DNA of 64,000 nucleotides, taken from Herbidospora galbida. GTDB taxonomy: Bacteria > Actinomycetota > Actinomycetes > Streptosporangiales > Streptosporangiaceae. The DNA is taken from positions 1 to 64,000 of the forward strand of contig NZ_SZQA01000019.1 in NCBI RefSeq assembly GCF_005233835.1, in the 5' to 3' direction. Shown in pieces: positions 1 through 9,119 of this stretch (position 1 is its first letter; each line of letters starts with the position of its first letter). The notes under the pieces are model-generated. The model saw nothing but the letters and a program-made list of their open reading frames with translations, was not told the origin of the DNA and searched no databases. A program made the translations under genes and the position numbers.

Positions 1-1378
1 CGGGCGCGATCTCGGCCCCGGCCAGCCGCAGCAGCCGGGCCAGCACCGGCTGGTCGTCGGCCAGCGCGTCGCCCTGGGCGAGCAGATGGCGGGCCACCGC
101 GACCGTGCTGCGGCCGACCGCGGCGTCGCGGTCGCGGGTGGCCCCGTTGACCAGCAGCGCCAGCGCGCCGGTGGCCCCGAAGCTCAGCACGAGCAGCGCC
201 ACGGCCGCGATCGAGACCAGGCCCCGCACGAACGTGCGCTTGTCGTCCGCCTGCCGGCCCTCGAACTCCTGGGCCGCGCTCGCCTCCAGGAACGCCACCT
301 CGGCCGGGGTCAGCTCCCGCCGGATCCGCCGCACCGCCGCCCGCGCCGCCGCGAGCCGGGTGCCCGTGTAGAGGTGGGGCGCGGCGAACCCGCTGAGCAC
401 CCACCGGTCGGCGTCGGCGGCGAACTCGCGCCGCACCTGACCGGCGGCCCGATCGGCCTCCGTCCAGGCGGTGAAGCGGGGCCAGGCCCGGATCACCGCC
501 TCGTGGGCCAGTTCGGCCGTCTCGCCGTCGGTCCGGACGAGCCCGGCCGCCACGAAGGGTTCGAGCTCGGGCGTCATCGGGCCCGGCCGCAGCGTGCCGT
601 GGGGCCCGGCCAGCGCCGACAACGCCGTCCTGGCGTCGTTGTGTACCAGCGCCCGTTCGGCGCTGCGGGGGATCGCCCCGGTCACCCGGCCGGTGGCCCG
701 GTAGCCCTCGAACGTCAGCGGGCCGCCCCCGCGCCGGTCCCACATCACCCGCAGCGTGTGGGCCAGCAGCGGCAGGTCGCCGTTGTGGTCGGCCAGGATC
801 TCGTCGACCAGGCCCTCTTCGAAGGTCACCCCGTGAGCCAGAGCCGGCTGCTCGACGGCGGTGCGGAGGTCGTACGGAGAAAGGGGTGAGACCAGGAGCG
901 GCCGGGAGAGGGCCGCGACCAGCTCGGGGTAGGCGGCGGCGTCGCCGGTGAAGTCGGCCCGCAGCACGAGCACCACGCGGGCCCGGGTGGCGGCGAGCGC
1001 CCCGACGAAGGTCTGCCGCGCGTCGAGGTCGCGGCAGGCCGCGAAGACCTCCTCGAACCGGTCGACCACGATCAGGCCGGGATCGCCGAACTCGTCGAGG
1101 TGATGGGGCGCGGCGGCCAGCCGTTCGTGGTCCATCGTGGCCCCGTACGCGGCCAGCAGCACGCCGACCGGATCGCCGCCGGGCCGCAGGCGCAGCCCGC
1201 CCAGCCCGACGTCGACGAGCGAGGTCTTCCCCGCCCCCGAAGCGCCCGTGACCACGAGGAGCTGCTCGCTCTCGGTACGCCGCCGCAGGTCGGACAGGAG
1301 GTCGTCACGGCCGAAGAACACGGCGGCGTCCGGCGCCTCGAACGGCGCCAGCCCCGGATAGGGAGGCCTGCTGCTCAC
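1..1378 (-). CDS. nSTAND1-type NTPase, 3' end beyond window
   Basis: The GTG at 1378 opens a frame that stays open to the left edge, so about 459 N-terminal residues are visible. After a short 'YPGLAPFEAPDAAVFFGRD' lead, typical of novel-STAND NTPases, there is a Walker A motif GASGAGKT (residues 45-52) and a Walker B-like LIVVDRFEE (about 102-110). The ATPase and winged-helix region runs to about 350. A single membrane segment lies at about 385-410. In this family the missing C-terminal part usually consists of WD40 repeats, but that cannot be seen here. Such proteins act as signalling or conflict-related switches. It is divergent from the YCII/sigma pair. No clear ribosome binding site precedes the GTG. 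Confidence 0.8.
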   Translation of the reverse strand, partial: MSSRPPYPGLAPFEAPDAAVFFGRDDLLSDLRRRTESEQLLVVTGASGAGKTSLVDVGLGGLRLRPGGDPVGVLLAAYGATMDHERLAAAPHHLDEFGDPGLIVVDRFEEVFAACRDLDARQTFVGALAATRARVVLVLRADFTGDAAAYPELVAALSRPLLVSPLSPYDLRTAVEQPALAHGVTFEEGLVDEILADHNGDLPLLAHTLRVMWDRRGGGPLTFEGYRATGRVTGAIPRSAERALVHNDARTALSALAGPHGTLRPGPMTPELEPFVAAGLVRTDGETAELAHEAVIRAWPRFTAWTEADRAAGQVRREFAADADRWVLSGFAAPHLYTGTRLAAARAAVRRIRRELTPAEVAFLEASAAQEFEGRQADDKRTFVRGLVSIAAVALLVLSFGATGALALLVNGATRDRDAAVGRSTVAVARHLLAQGDALADDQPVLARLLRLAGAEIAP

Positions 1379-1420
1379 CTGACCAGCATGGCCGGAAATC
1401 CGAAAAAAGTAACCGGCGGC

Positions 1421-1447
1421 TGTCGAAACACCGGCCGGCTGTTCGTG
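1421..1447 (+). promoter_or_regulatory. Candidate ECF42-type promoter
   Basis: TGTCGA at 1421-1426 is followed 17 bases later by CGTG at 1444-1447, about 40 bases before the YCII start. From memory, TGTCGA is the proposed -35 element of ECF42 sigma factors, whose -10 element begins CGA or CGT. The position in front of a DGPF gene linked to an ECF42 sigma gene supports autoregulation. The -10 match is only partial. Confidence 0.4.
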
Positions 1448-1488
1448 GAGGGGTCGTAGGTTCGCACGAGAACGAATGGAGAACACCC

Positions 1489-1836
1489 ATGCGCTACCTG
1501 ATCACGCTGACCCGCACCGCCCAGCCCGAGACCCCGCCGCCCGCCGAGCTCATGTCGGCGATCATGCGGCTCGGCCAGGAGGCCACCGAGGCGGGCGTCC
1601 TGGTCGACCAGAGCGGCCTGCGCGGGCTGGCCGCCGAGGTCGAGCTCGTCGGCGGCAAGCTGACCGTCTCCGACGGCCCGTTCGCCGAGGCCAAGGAACT
1701 GATCAGCTACGCGATCTACGAGGTCCGCGACGAGGCCGAGGCGGTCGAGTGGGCCAACCGGTTCATGCGGCTGCACCGCGACATGTGGCCCGGCTGGGAG
1801 GGCGTCTCCCGGGTCTTCCCGCTGATGACATTCTGA
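1489..1836 (+). CDS. YCII-related (DGPF) protein
   Basis: This 115-residue protein is one YCII/DGPF fold. It starts MRYLITL and carries the diagnostic SDGPFAEAKE segment near residues 64-73. Proteins of this type sit next to ECF42 sigma factors across actinobacteria and are thought to work with them; the biochemical role is unknown. The ATG follows GGAGA closely, and the stop is only 4 bases before the sigma-factor start, so the two genes are almost certainly one transcript. Confidence 0.88.
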   Translation: MRYLITLTRTAQPETPPPAELMSAIMRLGQEATEAGVLVDQSGLRGLAAEVELVGGKLTVSDGPFAEAKELISYAIYEVRDEAEAVEWANRFMRLHRDMWPGWEGVSRVFPLMTF

Positions 1837-1840
1837 GGGC

Positions 1841-3037
1841 GTGGGCTCCGTCGATCCGATCCGCACCGTAGAGGCCGTCTGGCGCATCGAGTCGGCCAAG
1901 GTCATCGCGACCGTGGCCCGGATGACCGGTGACCTCGGCCTGGCCGAGGAGTCGGCCCAGGACGCCTTCGTGCTGGCCTTGGAGACCTGGCCGGCCGAGG
2001 GCGTGCCGGCGAACCCAGGCGGCTGGCTGACCACGACGGCCAAGCGGAAGGCGATCGACCAGCTGCGGCGGCAGGGCGTCTACGAGGAGAAACTCCGCGA
2101 ACTCGCCCTGCTGCCGCCCGCCGCGCCCGAGCCGGAACTGCTGACGCTGATCTTCACCGCCTGCCATCCGCAGGTGCCCGTCGAAGGGCGGCTGGCGCTG
2201 ACGCTGCGGCTGCTCGGCGGGCTGACCACGGCCGAGATCGCCCGCGCCTTCCTGGTGCCAGAACCGACCGTGGGGCAGCGGATCTATCGGGCCAAGACGG
2301 CGCTGCGGAAGGTCCCGATCGAGCTGCCGCCCGCCGAGGAGCTGCCCGCCCGCCTGGCCTCGGTCCTCGAAGTGATCTATCTGATCTTCAACGAGGGCTA
2401 TGCGGCGACCTCCGGCGAGTCCTGGATCCGCGACGACCTGTGCTTCGAGGCGCTCCGGCTGTCGCGCGTGCTGGCCGCGCTGATGCCCGGCTCGTCCGAG
2501 GCGTCGGGCCTGCAGGCGCTGCTGGAGATCCAGTCCTCCCGCCTGGCCGCCCGCGTGGGCCCCGGCGGCGAGCCGGTCCTGCTCGCCGACCAGGACCGCT
2601 CACGGTGGGACCGCCTGCTGATCCGCCGGGGTCTCGAAGCGCTGGCCCGCGCCGAGTCGACCGGGGTCCTCGGCCCGTACGGCCTCCAGGCCGCCATCGC
2701 CGCCGTCCACGCCAGGGCCCTGACCTTCGCCGACACCGACTGGGCCCGGATGGCGGCCCTCTACCGCCTCCTCGCCCACGTGGCCCCGTCGCCGATCGTC
2801 GAACTCAACCGCGCCGTGGCGGTGGGCATGGCCGAGGGGCCCGAGGCCGGGCTGGCCGTCCTCGACGGCCTGACCCTCACGGGCAATCCCCACCTCGCGG
2901 CCGTCCGGGGCGATCTCCTCGAACGCAGTGGACGGCCGGAGGAGGCCAGGGCGGCGTTCCGGCAGGCGGCCGACCTCAGCGGGAACGCCCAAGAGAAGGC
3001 CCTCTACGAGCGCAGGGCTAACCCCGGGCCTTCCTGA
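1841..3037 (+). CDS. ECF42-type RNA polymerase sigma factor
   Basis: A 398-residue sigma-70 family protein with a GTG start. Region 2 is at about 10-75 (AEESAQDAFVLALETWPAEG). Region 4 is at about 110-165 (LRLLGGLTTAEIARAFLVPE). A long C-terminal extension of about 220 residues is rich in helical repeat (TPR-like) sequence, ending with LERSGRPEEARAAFRQAADL. This extension and the upstream DGPF gene mark the ECF42 group, which has no anti-sigma factor; the extension is thought to regulate the sigma core. Its last 20 bases overlap the 3' end of the convergent epoxide hydrolase gene. Confidence 0.9.
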   Translation: MGSVDPIRTVEAVWRIESAKVIATVARMTGDLGLAEESAQDAFVLALETWPAEGVPANPGGWLTTTAKRKAIDQLRRQGVYEEKLRELALLPPAAPEPELLTLIFTACHPQVPVEGRLALTLRLLGGLTTAEIARAFLVPEPTVGQRIYRAKTALRKVPIELPPAEELPARLASVLEVIYLIFNEGYAATSGESWIRDDLCFEALRLSRVLAALMPGSSEASGLQALLEIQSSRLAARVGPGGEPVLLADQDRSRWDRLLIRRGLEALARAESTGVLGPYGLQAAIAAVHARALTFADTDWARMAALYRLLAHVAPSPIVELNRAVAVGMAEGPEAGLAVLDGLTLTGNPHLAAVRGDLLERSGRPEEARAAFRQAADLSGNAQEKALYERRANPGPS

Positions 3038-4202
3038 AGGTCCGCCGCAGGTCGTCGACCCATTCGTCCGGGATCTCCCACGGGATGAAGTGGCCGCCCC
3101 GGTCGTGGGCGGTCAGATTCACGTGGTTGTACCAGCCGCCCCGGTCGCTCGCGGCGAAGGCGGCCACGCGCTGGTCGGTGGTGACGCCGGGAGGGTTCTC
3201 GTAGCCGACGAACGTGATGCCCGTGGGGGCCTCGACGGCCGGCACGCGGTCGTGGGAGGGGGTCCACGGGTGCCGGTTGGCGTTGGCGTAGTAGCGCATC
3301 GACGTGCCGATCGAGTTGTTCACCCAGTAGATCATCGTGTGGGTGAGCAGGTCGTCGGGGGTGAAGGCATCGCCGTCGCTCCAGGAGTCCCACCGCTTGA
3401 GCAGCCAGGCCAGCAGGCCCGCCGGGGAGTCGGACAGGGCGTGGGCGAGCGTCGAGGAGTCGAGCACGTGCACGGCCAGGTGCGAGGCGAACCGCCGGTC
3501 GAGCGCGATGATCCGGTCTCTGATCTCCGGCGGCAGGTCGTCGGGGAGCACCTGGCCCTGGGCCAGGTCCCAGCCCCGGTCGCCGTTGAACAGGGTGAGC
3601 TTCTGGCCCGAGCCGATGTGGATGCCGTAGAGGCTGTCGGCGTACTTGTGGCCGAGCTGCCCGCTGATCAGCGCGCCGATGTCGCATCCGGCGGCCGCGT
3701 AGCGCTCGTGGCCGAGCACCTCGGTCATCAGCGTGTGCCAGAGGTCGGCGACCATCCAGAAGTTCAGCTCGGGCCGGTTCCGCAGCGGGCCCGGGAACCC
3801 GAAGCCGGGCAGCGAGGGCACGATGACGTCGAACGCGTCTGCCGGGTCGCCGCCGTGCGCGGCCGGGTCGGCGAGGGCGTCGACCACCTTCGACCAGTGC
3901 CAGAACGTCCAGGGCCAGCCGTGGGTGAGGATCAGCGGCGTCGGGTCGGGGCCGACGCCGGGACGGCGCATGTAGTGGACGGGCACGCCGTCGACCTCGA
4001 CCTGCTCGTGGTCGTAGGCGTTGATGGCCGCCTCGGCCTTGCGCCAGTCGTAGCCGTCGAGCCAGTGGTCGACCAGTGGCCGCAACCTGGCGACGGGCAC
4101 CCCGTAGAACCCGTCGTCGTTGCCCTCGTCGGCGGGCAGCCGGGTCAGTTCGAGCCGCCGGCGCAGGTCGCCGAGCACCTCGTCGGGCACGTAGATCTTC
4201 AT
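3018..4202 (-). CDS. Epoxide hydrolase, EHN plus alpha/beta-hydrolase domains
   Basis: 394 residues. The N-terminal epoxide hydrolase domain (about 1-100, MKIYVPDEVLGDLRRRLELT) precedes an alpha/beta-hydrolase core. The oxyanion-hole motif HGWPWTFWHW, the nucleophile Asp in AAGCDIGALI and the catalytic His in GGHFIPWE are all present, so it should hydrolyse epoxides to diols through an ester intermediate. The frame is open further upstream, but the ATG at 4202 overlaps the stop of the PIG-L gene (ATGA), and homologues start with this kind of sequence. The two genes are translationally coupled. The natural substrate is unknown. Confidence 0.88.
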   Translation of the reverse strand: MKIYVPDEVLGDLRRRLELTRLPADEGNDDGFYGVPVARLRPLVDHWLDGYDWRKAEAAINAYDHEQVEVDGVPVHYMRRPGVGPDPTPLILTHGWPWTFWHWSKVVDALADPAAHGGDPADAFDVIVPSLPGFGFPGPLRNRPELNFWMVADLWHTLMTEVLGHERYAAAGCDIGALISGQLGHKYADSLYGIHIGSGQKLTLFNGDRGWDLAQGQVLPDDLPPEIRDRIIALDRRFASHLAVHVLDSSTLAHALSDSPAGLLAWLLKRWDSWSDGDAFTPDDLLTHTMIYWVNNSIGTSMRYYANANRHPWTPSHDRVPAVEAPTGITFVGYENPPGVTTDQRVAAFAASDRGGWYNHVNLTAHDRGGHFIPWEIPDEWVDDLRRTFRKARG

Positions 4203-5002
4203 CGCAGCCCCGCGAACAGGTCGTCTTCGTGGTCGGGCGCCGGGACCTTGCTGACCACCCGGATGAAGTGCTCGGTCGACATGGCCAGCCGCTGCGTCTC
4301 CGGCGGCATCGAGAGCAGCGAGATGCTGTCGCCCTGGCTGCCGTGCGCCCGCAGCGCGGCCAGCTTCGCGTCGGCCTGCTCGTGGGTGTCGACCACCGTG
4401 GTGATCAGCTCGTCGGGGGTGCCGAAGTCGTCGGGCAGGTCCCATCCCGGGTCCATGCCCTGCTCCTTCATGGCGGCGTACGCCGCCTGGATGACCCGCC
4501 TCGGCACGGCCGTGTAGTAGAGCTTGGCGGGGATCCCGGTCGCCTCGGCCGCCGCCACCGCGACCCGGTGGGCCTGGATGTGGTCGGGATGCCCGTAGTT
4601 GCCGTTCTCGTCGTAGGTCACCACGACCTCCGGCCGGTACTTCTCCATGAGCGCCGCCACTTTGGCCACGGCCTGGTCGAAGTCGGCGTTGGCGAACGCG
4701 TCGGGGCTGTGGTTGCCCGCCCAGCCGTCCATGCCCGAATCGTGGTATCCGAGCAGCTCAAGGTGGGTGATGTTCAGGTGCCCCACCGACTCGGCCAGCT
4801 CGGCCAGCCGCTGCTTGGCCACGTCGTCTTCCGAGTGCCCCGGCTCCCCCGGCTTCACCCCGCCGGGCCCGTCGCCCTGCTCCCCGTTCGTGCAGGTCAC
4901 CAGGACCGTACGCACCCCGTCGGCGGCGTATTTCGCGAAGCTCCCCCCGGTGCCCATGACCTCGTCGTCAGGGTGGGCGTGCACCGCCATCAGCGTCAGC
5001 AT
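4199..5002 (-). CDS. PIG-L family zinc deacetylase (MshB/Mca-like)
   Basis: 267 residues. The zinc-binding motif AHPDDE lies at about 9-14 and the downstream HPDH pair is in ENGNYGHPDHIQAH. These are the hallmarks of PIG-L N-acetylglucosaminyl deacetylases, which in actinobacteria include MshB (mycothiol synthesis) and Mca (mycothiol conjugate amidase). The sequence resembles Mca after the second motif but lacks segments that would settle which paralogue it is. It is coupled to an epoxide hydrolase, a pairing that would fit detoxification of electrophiles with mycothiol; that is inference. Confidence 0.8.
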   Translation of the reverse strand: MLTLMAVHAHPDDEVMGTGGSFAKYAADGVRTVLVTCTNGEQGDGPGGVKPGEPGHSEDDVAKQRLAELAESVGHLNITHLELLGYHDSGMDGWAGNHSPDAFANADFDQAVAKVAALMEKYRPEVVVTYDENGNYGHPDHIQAHRVAVAAAEATGIPAKLYYTAVPRRVIQAAYAAMKEQGMDPGWDLPDDFGTPDELITTVVDTHEQADAKLAALRAHGSQGDSISLLSMPPETQRLAMSTEHFIRVVSKVPAPDHEDDLFAGLR

Positions 5003-5115
5003 GCTCCAACGCTACGGCAGCGCCGGTTCCCCCAGGGAAGCACAGTCGCACCTTCGCGTGACATCTCGAATCACGTACCGGCGCGTCTTCTTTGCGCAGT
5101 CATCGAGGAGGACGC

Positions 5116-5580
5116 ATGAACGGTTCGGGGAACGTCACCACACTCGACTCCATCGACACGACGAGGGTCGCCCGCCTCGCGGGCGGCCGCGACCAGGTCG
5201 TCTCGGCCCGCCGGCTGGTCTCGGCCACGATCGGCCGCGACCACCCGCTGCACGACGACTCCGTGCTGCTCACCAGTGAGATCGCCACGAACGCGGTCGT
5301 CCACTCCAGATCGGGCGACGGCGGCGTGTTCACCGTGACGGTCTGGTTCTCGGCCGACGAGGTGCGGGTGTGCGTCCAGGACGACGGCTCGCCCGAACCC
5401 CCGTGCGCCCGCCACGCGACCTCCACCGCCACGAACGGCCGCGGCCTCCCGCTGCTCGACGCCCTGGCCGACCGCTGGGGCATCGTCAGGGAGGGCGGCC
5501 GCAACAAGGTCTGGTTCGAGATCTCGCTCACCACCGCCCCGCCGTCGGCCCTGGCCCTCCCGCTGCCCCGATCGGCCTGA
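5116..5580 (+). CDS. RsbW-like ATP-binding regulatory protein
   Basis: 154 residues with one GHKL ATPase fold (HATPase_c_2): the N-box is at LLTSEIATNAVVHS, G1 at VQDDGSPEP and G2 at NGRGLPLLDALADRWG. Such single-domain proteins are anti-sigma serine kinases or phospho-signalling partners, very numerous in actinomycetes. The ATG at 5116 is chosen because GAGGAGG lies just upstream; an earlier in-frame start at 5092 has no such site. No sigma factor or anti-anti-sigma gene is adjacent, so the partner is unknown. Confidence 0.85.
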   Translation: MNGSGNVTTLDSIDTTRVARLAGGRDQVVSARRLVSATIGRDHPLHDDSVLLTSEIATNAVVHSRSGDGGVFTVTVWFSADEVRVCVQDDGSPEPPCARHATSTATNGRGLPLLDALADRWGIVREGGRNKVWFEISLTTAPPSALALPLPRSA

Positions 5581-5583
5581 GCC

Positions 5584-7479
5584 TTAGTCGTCGTCGAGGC
5601 CGCCGAGCTCACGGGCCAGGAAGGCGAGCATGTCGGCGGCCAGGCCCGCCGCCCGGTCGGCCGAGCGGCCCGCGTGGCCGACCCCGGTCTCGTGGCGGAA
5701 CAGGATCGGGCGCACGCCCGAGGTCGCGCCCTGCAGGGCCGCGCACATCTTGCGAGCGTGCAGGGGGTCGACGCGGCTGTCGCCGTCGAAGACGGTGAAC
5801 AGCGTCGCGGGGTAGTCGACACCCTCCTTGACGTGGTGATAGGGCGAATAGGCCAGCAGCCAGGCGAACTGCTCGGGGTCGTCGGCCGACCCGTATTCCG
5901 GCACCCACGAGCTCCCGAGCCCCGACTTCTCGAACCTGATCATGTCGAGCACCGGCGCCGAGCACACGGCGGCGGCGACCAGCTCGGGGCGCTGGGTGAC
6001 GAGCGCCCCGACGAGCAGCCCGCCGCCCGACTCTCCGGTGACCCCGAGCAGGCCGGGGGTCGTCCAGCCCGCCGCGATCAGGGTCTCGGCGGCGGCGGCG
6101 AAGTCGTCGAAGGAGTTCTGCTTCCGCCCCCGCATGCCCGCCCGATGCCACGCCTCCCCTTCTTCGCCACCACCCCTGACCTGGGCGAACGCGAAGACGC
6201 CGCCCGCCTCCAGCCAAGGGAGCACATAGGAGGAGTAGGAGGGCGTGAGCGGCACCCCGAACCCGCCGTAGCCGTAGAGGATGCACGGCCGGGGCCCCGG
6301 CAGGCCCTTGCCGAGCACGACCATCCGGACCGGCGTGCCGTCGGCCGACTGGTAGACGACCTGGTGCGACTCGATCTCGGGCAGCTCGGCCCGGCCGGGG
6401 GCCGCCTCCCAGAGCGTGGTCTCGCCGGTGCGGGCGTCGTAGCGGTAGACGCTCTCGGGCGTGACGTAGTCGGAGTAGGTGAACCAGACCTCGTGGTCAC
6501 GGGCGGACATCCGCCCGATGGAGCCGAGACCGGGGAGCGGGACCGCTCCTTGACGCTCCCCGGTCTCGGGATCGTGGACGGAGATCTCCCCGATGGCGTG
6601 ACGCACCCACGCCACCAGGAGGACCCCGTCGAGCAGGGCGAAGTCGGCGATCACGGCCTCCCCGTCTTCGGGGACGAGGTCGCGGAAGTCGCCGGGCGCG
6701 GCCGGATCGGCGACGAGCAGCCGGCCCCGGGGGGCGTCGAGGGTCGTGATCATGTACGCCCTCCCGTCGCCCCCCACCGCCACCGCCGACCGGGCCGGGA
6801 CGTCCTGCTGGACCACCCGCCGGGCCGGGGTCACCAGGTCGCACAGCCACACGTCGTTGCCCGGCCCCCGGTTGACCGAGAGGGTCAGCCAGCGGCCGTC
6901 GGCGCTGAGGGCGATGCCGTCGGCGGCGGCCACGTCGAGGTCGTCGCCGTCGAGGCGGTGGACGCGGGCCCGCCGGTCGCGGACGTAGTAGAAGCCGTCG
7001 CCGCCCGGCAGCCAGGCCACCGGCGAGTGGCGGAGCCCCCCGATCGGGCCGTCGACGAGCGCGCCGGTCTGGGCGTCGAGGACGTAGAGCTCCGAACGCT
7101 CGTCGCCGCCCCGCGACAGCTGGCAGGCGACGAGCTTGCCGTCGGGCGAGGGATGCCAGGCGTCGAGCAGCGTGGTCGCGCCGGGGTCGATCGCCTCGGG
7201 GTCGAGGACGACCCGGTCGTCGGCGTAGAGGACCGGCAGCCGGCGGCCCGGATCGCGGCGGACGCGGAACGCGGTGCCCGCCCGCCAGACCGGGGCGCCC
7301 ACGACGCCGGTGTCGCTCAGTTCGTCGATCCTGACCCGGAACCGGTCGCGGTCGGGGAGGAGCTGGCTGCGCCAGACCACTTCCTGCTGCGCCTGCCAGG
7401 CCCGCGTCTCGTCGGAGGCGGGGTCTTCGAGCCAGCGGTAGGGGTCGGAGACGACGTGCCCGTGAATGATCTCGATCAT
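5584..7479 (-). CDS. Prolyl oligopeptidase, candidate lanthipeptide leader peptidase
   Basis: 631 residues in the S9A layout: a short N-terminal segment (IIHGHVVSDPYRWLEDP), a beta-propeller to about residue 385 and a C-terminal alpha/beta-hydrolase domain. The catalytic triad is visible: Ser in GESGGG (about 484), Asp in FDGDSRVDP (about 571) and His in GVGHAG (about 602). Prolyl oligopeptidases cut after proline in peptides of modest size; FlaP of the flavipeptin locus is a known precedent for one acting in class III lanthipeptide maturation. The ATG at 7479 overlaps the stop of the preceding ABC gene (ATGA), putting it in the lanthipeptide operon. It has no signal peptide. Confidence 0.87.
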   Translation of the reverse strand: MIEIIHGHVVSDPYRWLEDPASDETRAWQAQQEVVWRSQLLPDRDRFRVRIDELSDTGVVGAPVWRAGTAFRVRRDPGRRLPVLYADDRVVLDPEAIDPGATTLLDAWHPSPDGKLVACQLSRGGDERSELYVLDAQTGALVDGPIGGLRHSPVAWLPGGDGFYYVRDRRARVHRLDGDDLDVAAADGIALSADGRWLTLSVNRGPGNDVWLCDLVTPARRVVQQDVPARSAVAVGGDGRAYMITTLDAPRGRLLVADPAAPGDFRDLVPEDGEAVIADFALLDGVLLVAWVRHAIGEISVHDPETGERQGAVPLPGLGSIGRMSARDHEVWFTYSDYVTPESVYRYDARTGETTLWEAAPGRAELPEIESHQVVYQSADGTPVRMVVLGKGLPGPRPCILYGYGGFGVPLTPSYSSYVLPWLEAGGVFAFAQVRGGGEEGEAWHRAGMRGRKQNSFDDFAAAAETLIAAGWTTPGLLGVTGESGGGLLVGALVTQRPELVAAAVCSAPVLDMIRFEKSGLGSSWVPEYGSADDPEQFAWLLAYSPYHHVKEGVDYPATLFTVFDGDSRVDPLHARKMCAALQGATSGVRPILFRHETGVGHAGRSADRAAGLAADMLAFLARELGGLDDD

Positions 7480-9119
7480 GACACCTGCCTGAGTCGGGGG
7501 TCCCAATGCCCGGCCAGATCCGCGTACAGGGGCGAGGCGGCGAGAAGTTCCTGGTGGGTGCCGGCGACGACCCGGGCGCCGTCCATGACCAGCACCTTCC
7601 GGGCCCGCAGTGCCGAGCTGATGCGGTGGGCGACGACGACGAGGGTGCCGCCCCGCTCCGCGAAGGCCTGCTCGACGCGGGCCTCGGCCGCCGGGTCGAG
7701 GCAGGAGGTGGCCTCGTCGAGGATGACCAGCGGCGCGTCGGCGAGATAGGCCCTGGCCAGGGCGACGAACTGCCGGTCGGCCGGGCCGAGCTCGGTGGCC
7801 TGGAGGCTGAGGTGCCCGGCCCCGATGGCGTCGAGCGCCTGCCGCATCTTCTTCTGGTCGTGCCCGCCGAGGTTCTCGGCGACGGTCCCCCGGAAGACGT
7901 ACGCCTCCTGCGGGATCAGCGTCCGCTGCCCCCGGTCGAGCCGGGCGGCCGGCACCCCGCCGACGGTCACCCGCCCCTGACCGGGGACGATCAGCCCGGC
8001 GATCAGCGCCGCGAGGGTGGACTTGCCGATCCCGCTCGGCCCGACCACGGCGAGGTGCTCCCCTTCGGGGATGACCAGGTCGAGGCGGTCGACGACCGGC
8101 AGCGCCCGGGGACCGTAGGCGAAGGTGACCCCCTTCAGCTCGGTGTGCACCCCCTCGGCCCTGCGGGTCTCCTGCGGGGGCGGCGGCAGCGCGGCCCGCA
8201 GCCGGGCCAGCGTGACCCAGAGCCGCACCCCGCTCTCCCCCAGCCCACTGGCCAGGTTGAACAGCGCGGGCGTGAGCGACTGCATCACATAGGCGAGGGT
8301 CCCGAGCACGACCCCCGGGGTGGCCCCCAGCCGGGGCGCGTAGGCGAGCACCAGCAGGATCGGCGCCCAGGCCCCCACGCCCAGCACGACGGTCCGCAGG
8401 GTCGTGACCGTCGCCAGTCTTCCGGCCGCGAGCCGCTGGCCGTCGAAGCGGGCGCCGGCGTAGCGGGCGGCGTGGTCTTCGTCGCCGGACGCGGCGATGT
8501 CGCCGAGCGCGGCGGTGACCTTGACCAGGCTCTCGGCGGTGGCCTCGTCGGCGAGCAGGTAGGCGTGCTGCCTCTTGGCCAGCTCGGGCAGCGAGAAGAG
8601 GAACGCCCCCAGCCCGAGCAGCAGCGGCGGCAGCACCAGCAGGAGCAGCTCGGGCATCAGCGCCGCCACGCCGGCGACGACCCCCAGGAAGGCGAACACG
8701 AACGCCTTCACCGACCCGATCACCCCGGTGAACGCGTCGCGCGCCACCTCGACCTGCAGGTTCGCCCGGGTGACGGCGGCCGGGTCGTCTCTCCCGGCTT
8801 CGAGCGCCCCGCGGATGGTCGCCGTCAGCAGCTCCTCCCTGACAGGCTCCACGATGCCCGCCAGCGTGACGACCACCTGCCGCGCGCCGACGGCGGCGAA
8901 GATCCAGGAGACCCCGAGGAGGAAGGTCCAGGACAGCCCGGCGACGGCCTGGTGCGCGGCGAACGCGTCGACGGCCCGCGCGACGGCCAGCCCGATGACG
9001 AACGCCGGCGCGGCCTCGACCAGCGACCAGAGGACGAACCGCCGCACCTGCCCGGGCTGCGCGTGGAAGGAACGCCAGAGGAACACCCCGACGCGGGTCC
9101 GGTGCCCGAAGGAGATCAC
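7476..9119 (-). CDS. ABC exporter half-subunit, canonical Walker A, degenerate signature
   Basis: 547 residues: an N-terminal six-helix membrane domain (about 1-310) fused to an ATPase domain. Walker A GPSGIGKS (about 360-367), a Q-loop Gln (about 404), Walker B LVILDEA with catalytic Glu (about 469) and an H-loop His in VVVAHRIS are intact. The LSGGQ signature is replaced by LGPADRQ (about 444-450). The GTG at 9119 overlaps the stop of the other half-transporter (GTGA), so synthesis is coupled. It is expected to pair with the product of 9116-10720 and export the lanthipeptide, like RamA/RamB in the SapB locus. Confidence 0.88.
   Translation of the reverse strand: MISFGHRTRVGVFLWRSFHAQPGQVRRFVLWSLVEAAPAFVIGLAVARAVDAFAAHQAVAGLSWTFLLGVSWIFAAVGARQVVVTLAGIVEPVREELLTATIRGALEAGRDDPAAVTRANLQVEVARDAFTGVIGSVKAFVFAFLGVVAGVAALMPELLLLVLPPLLLGLGAFLFSLPELAKRQHAYLLADEATAESLVKVTAALGDIAASGDEDHAARYAGARFDGQRLAAGRLATVTTLRTVVLGVGAWAPILLVLAYAPRLGATPGVVLGTLAYVMQSLTPALFNLASGLGESGVRLWVTLARLRAALPPPPQETRRAEGVHTELKGVTFAYGPRALPVVDRLDLVIPEGEHLAVVGPSGIGKSTLAALIAGLIVPGQGRVTVGGVPAARLDRGQRTLIPQEAYVFRGTVAENLGGHDQKKMRQALDAIGAGHLSLQATELGPADRQFVALARAYLADAPLVILDEATSCLDPAAEARVEQAFAERGGTLVVVAHRISSALRARKVLVMDGARVVAGTHQELLAASPLYADLAGHWDPRLRQVS

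Noticed and set aside
2928-4517. A 529-residue open frame on the plus strand
   Set aside because: It runs antisense across the epoxide hydrolase and PIG-L genes; its product is a low-complexity Arg/Gly/Val sequence with no motif.
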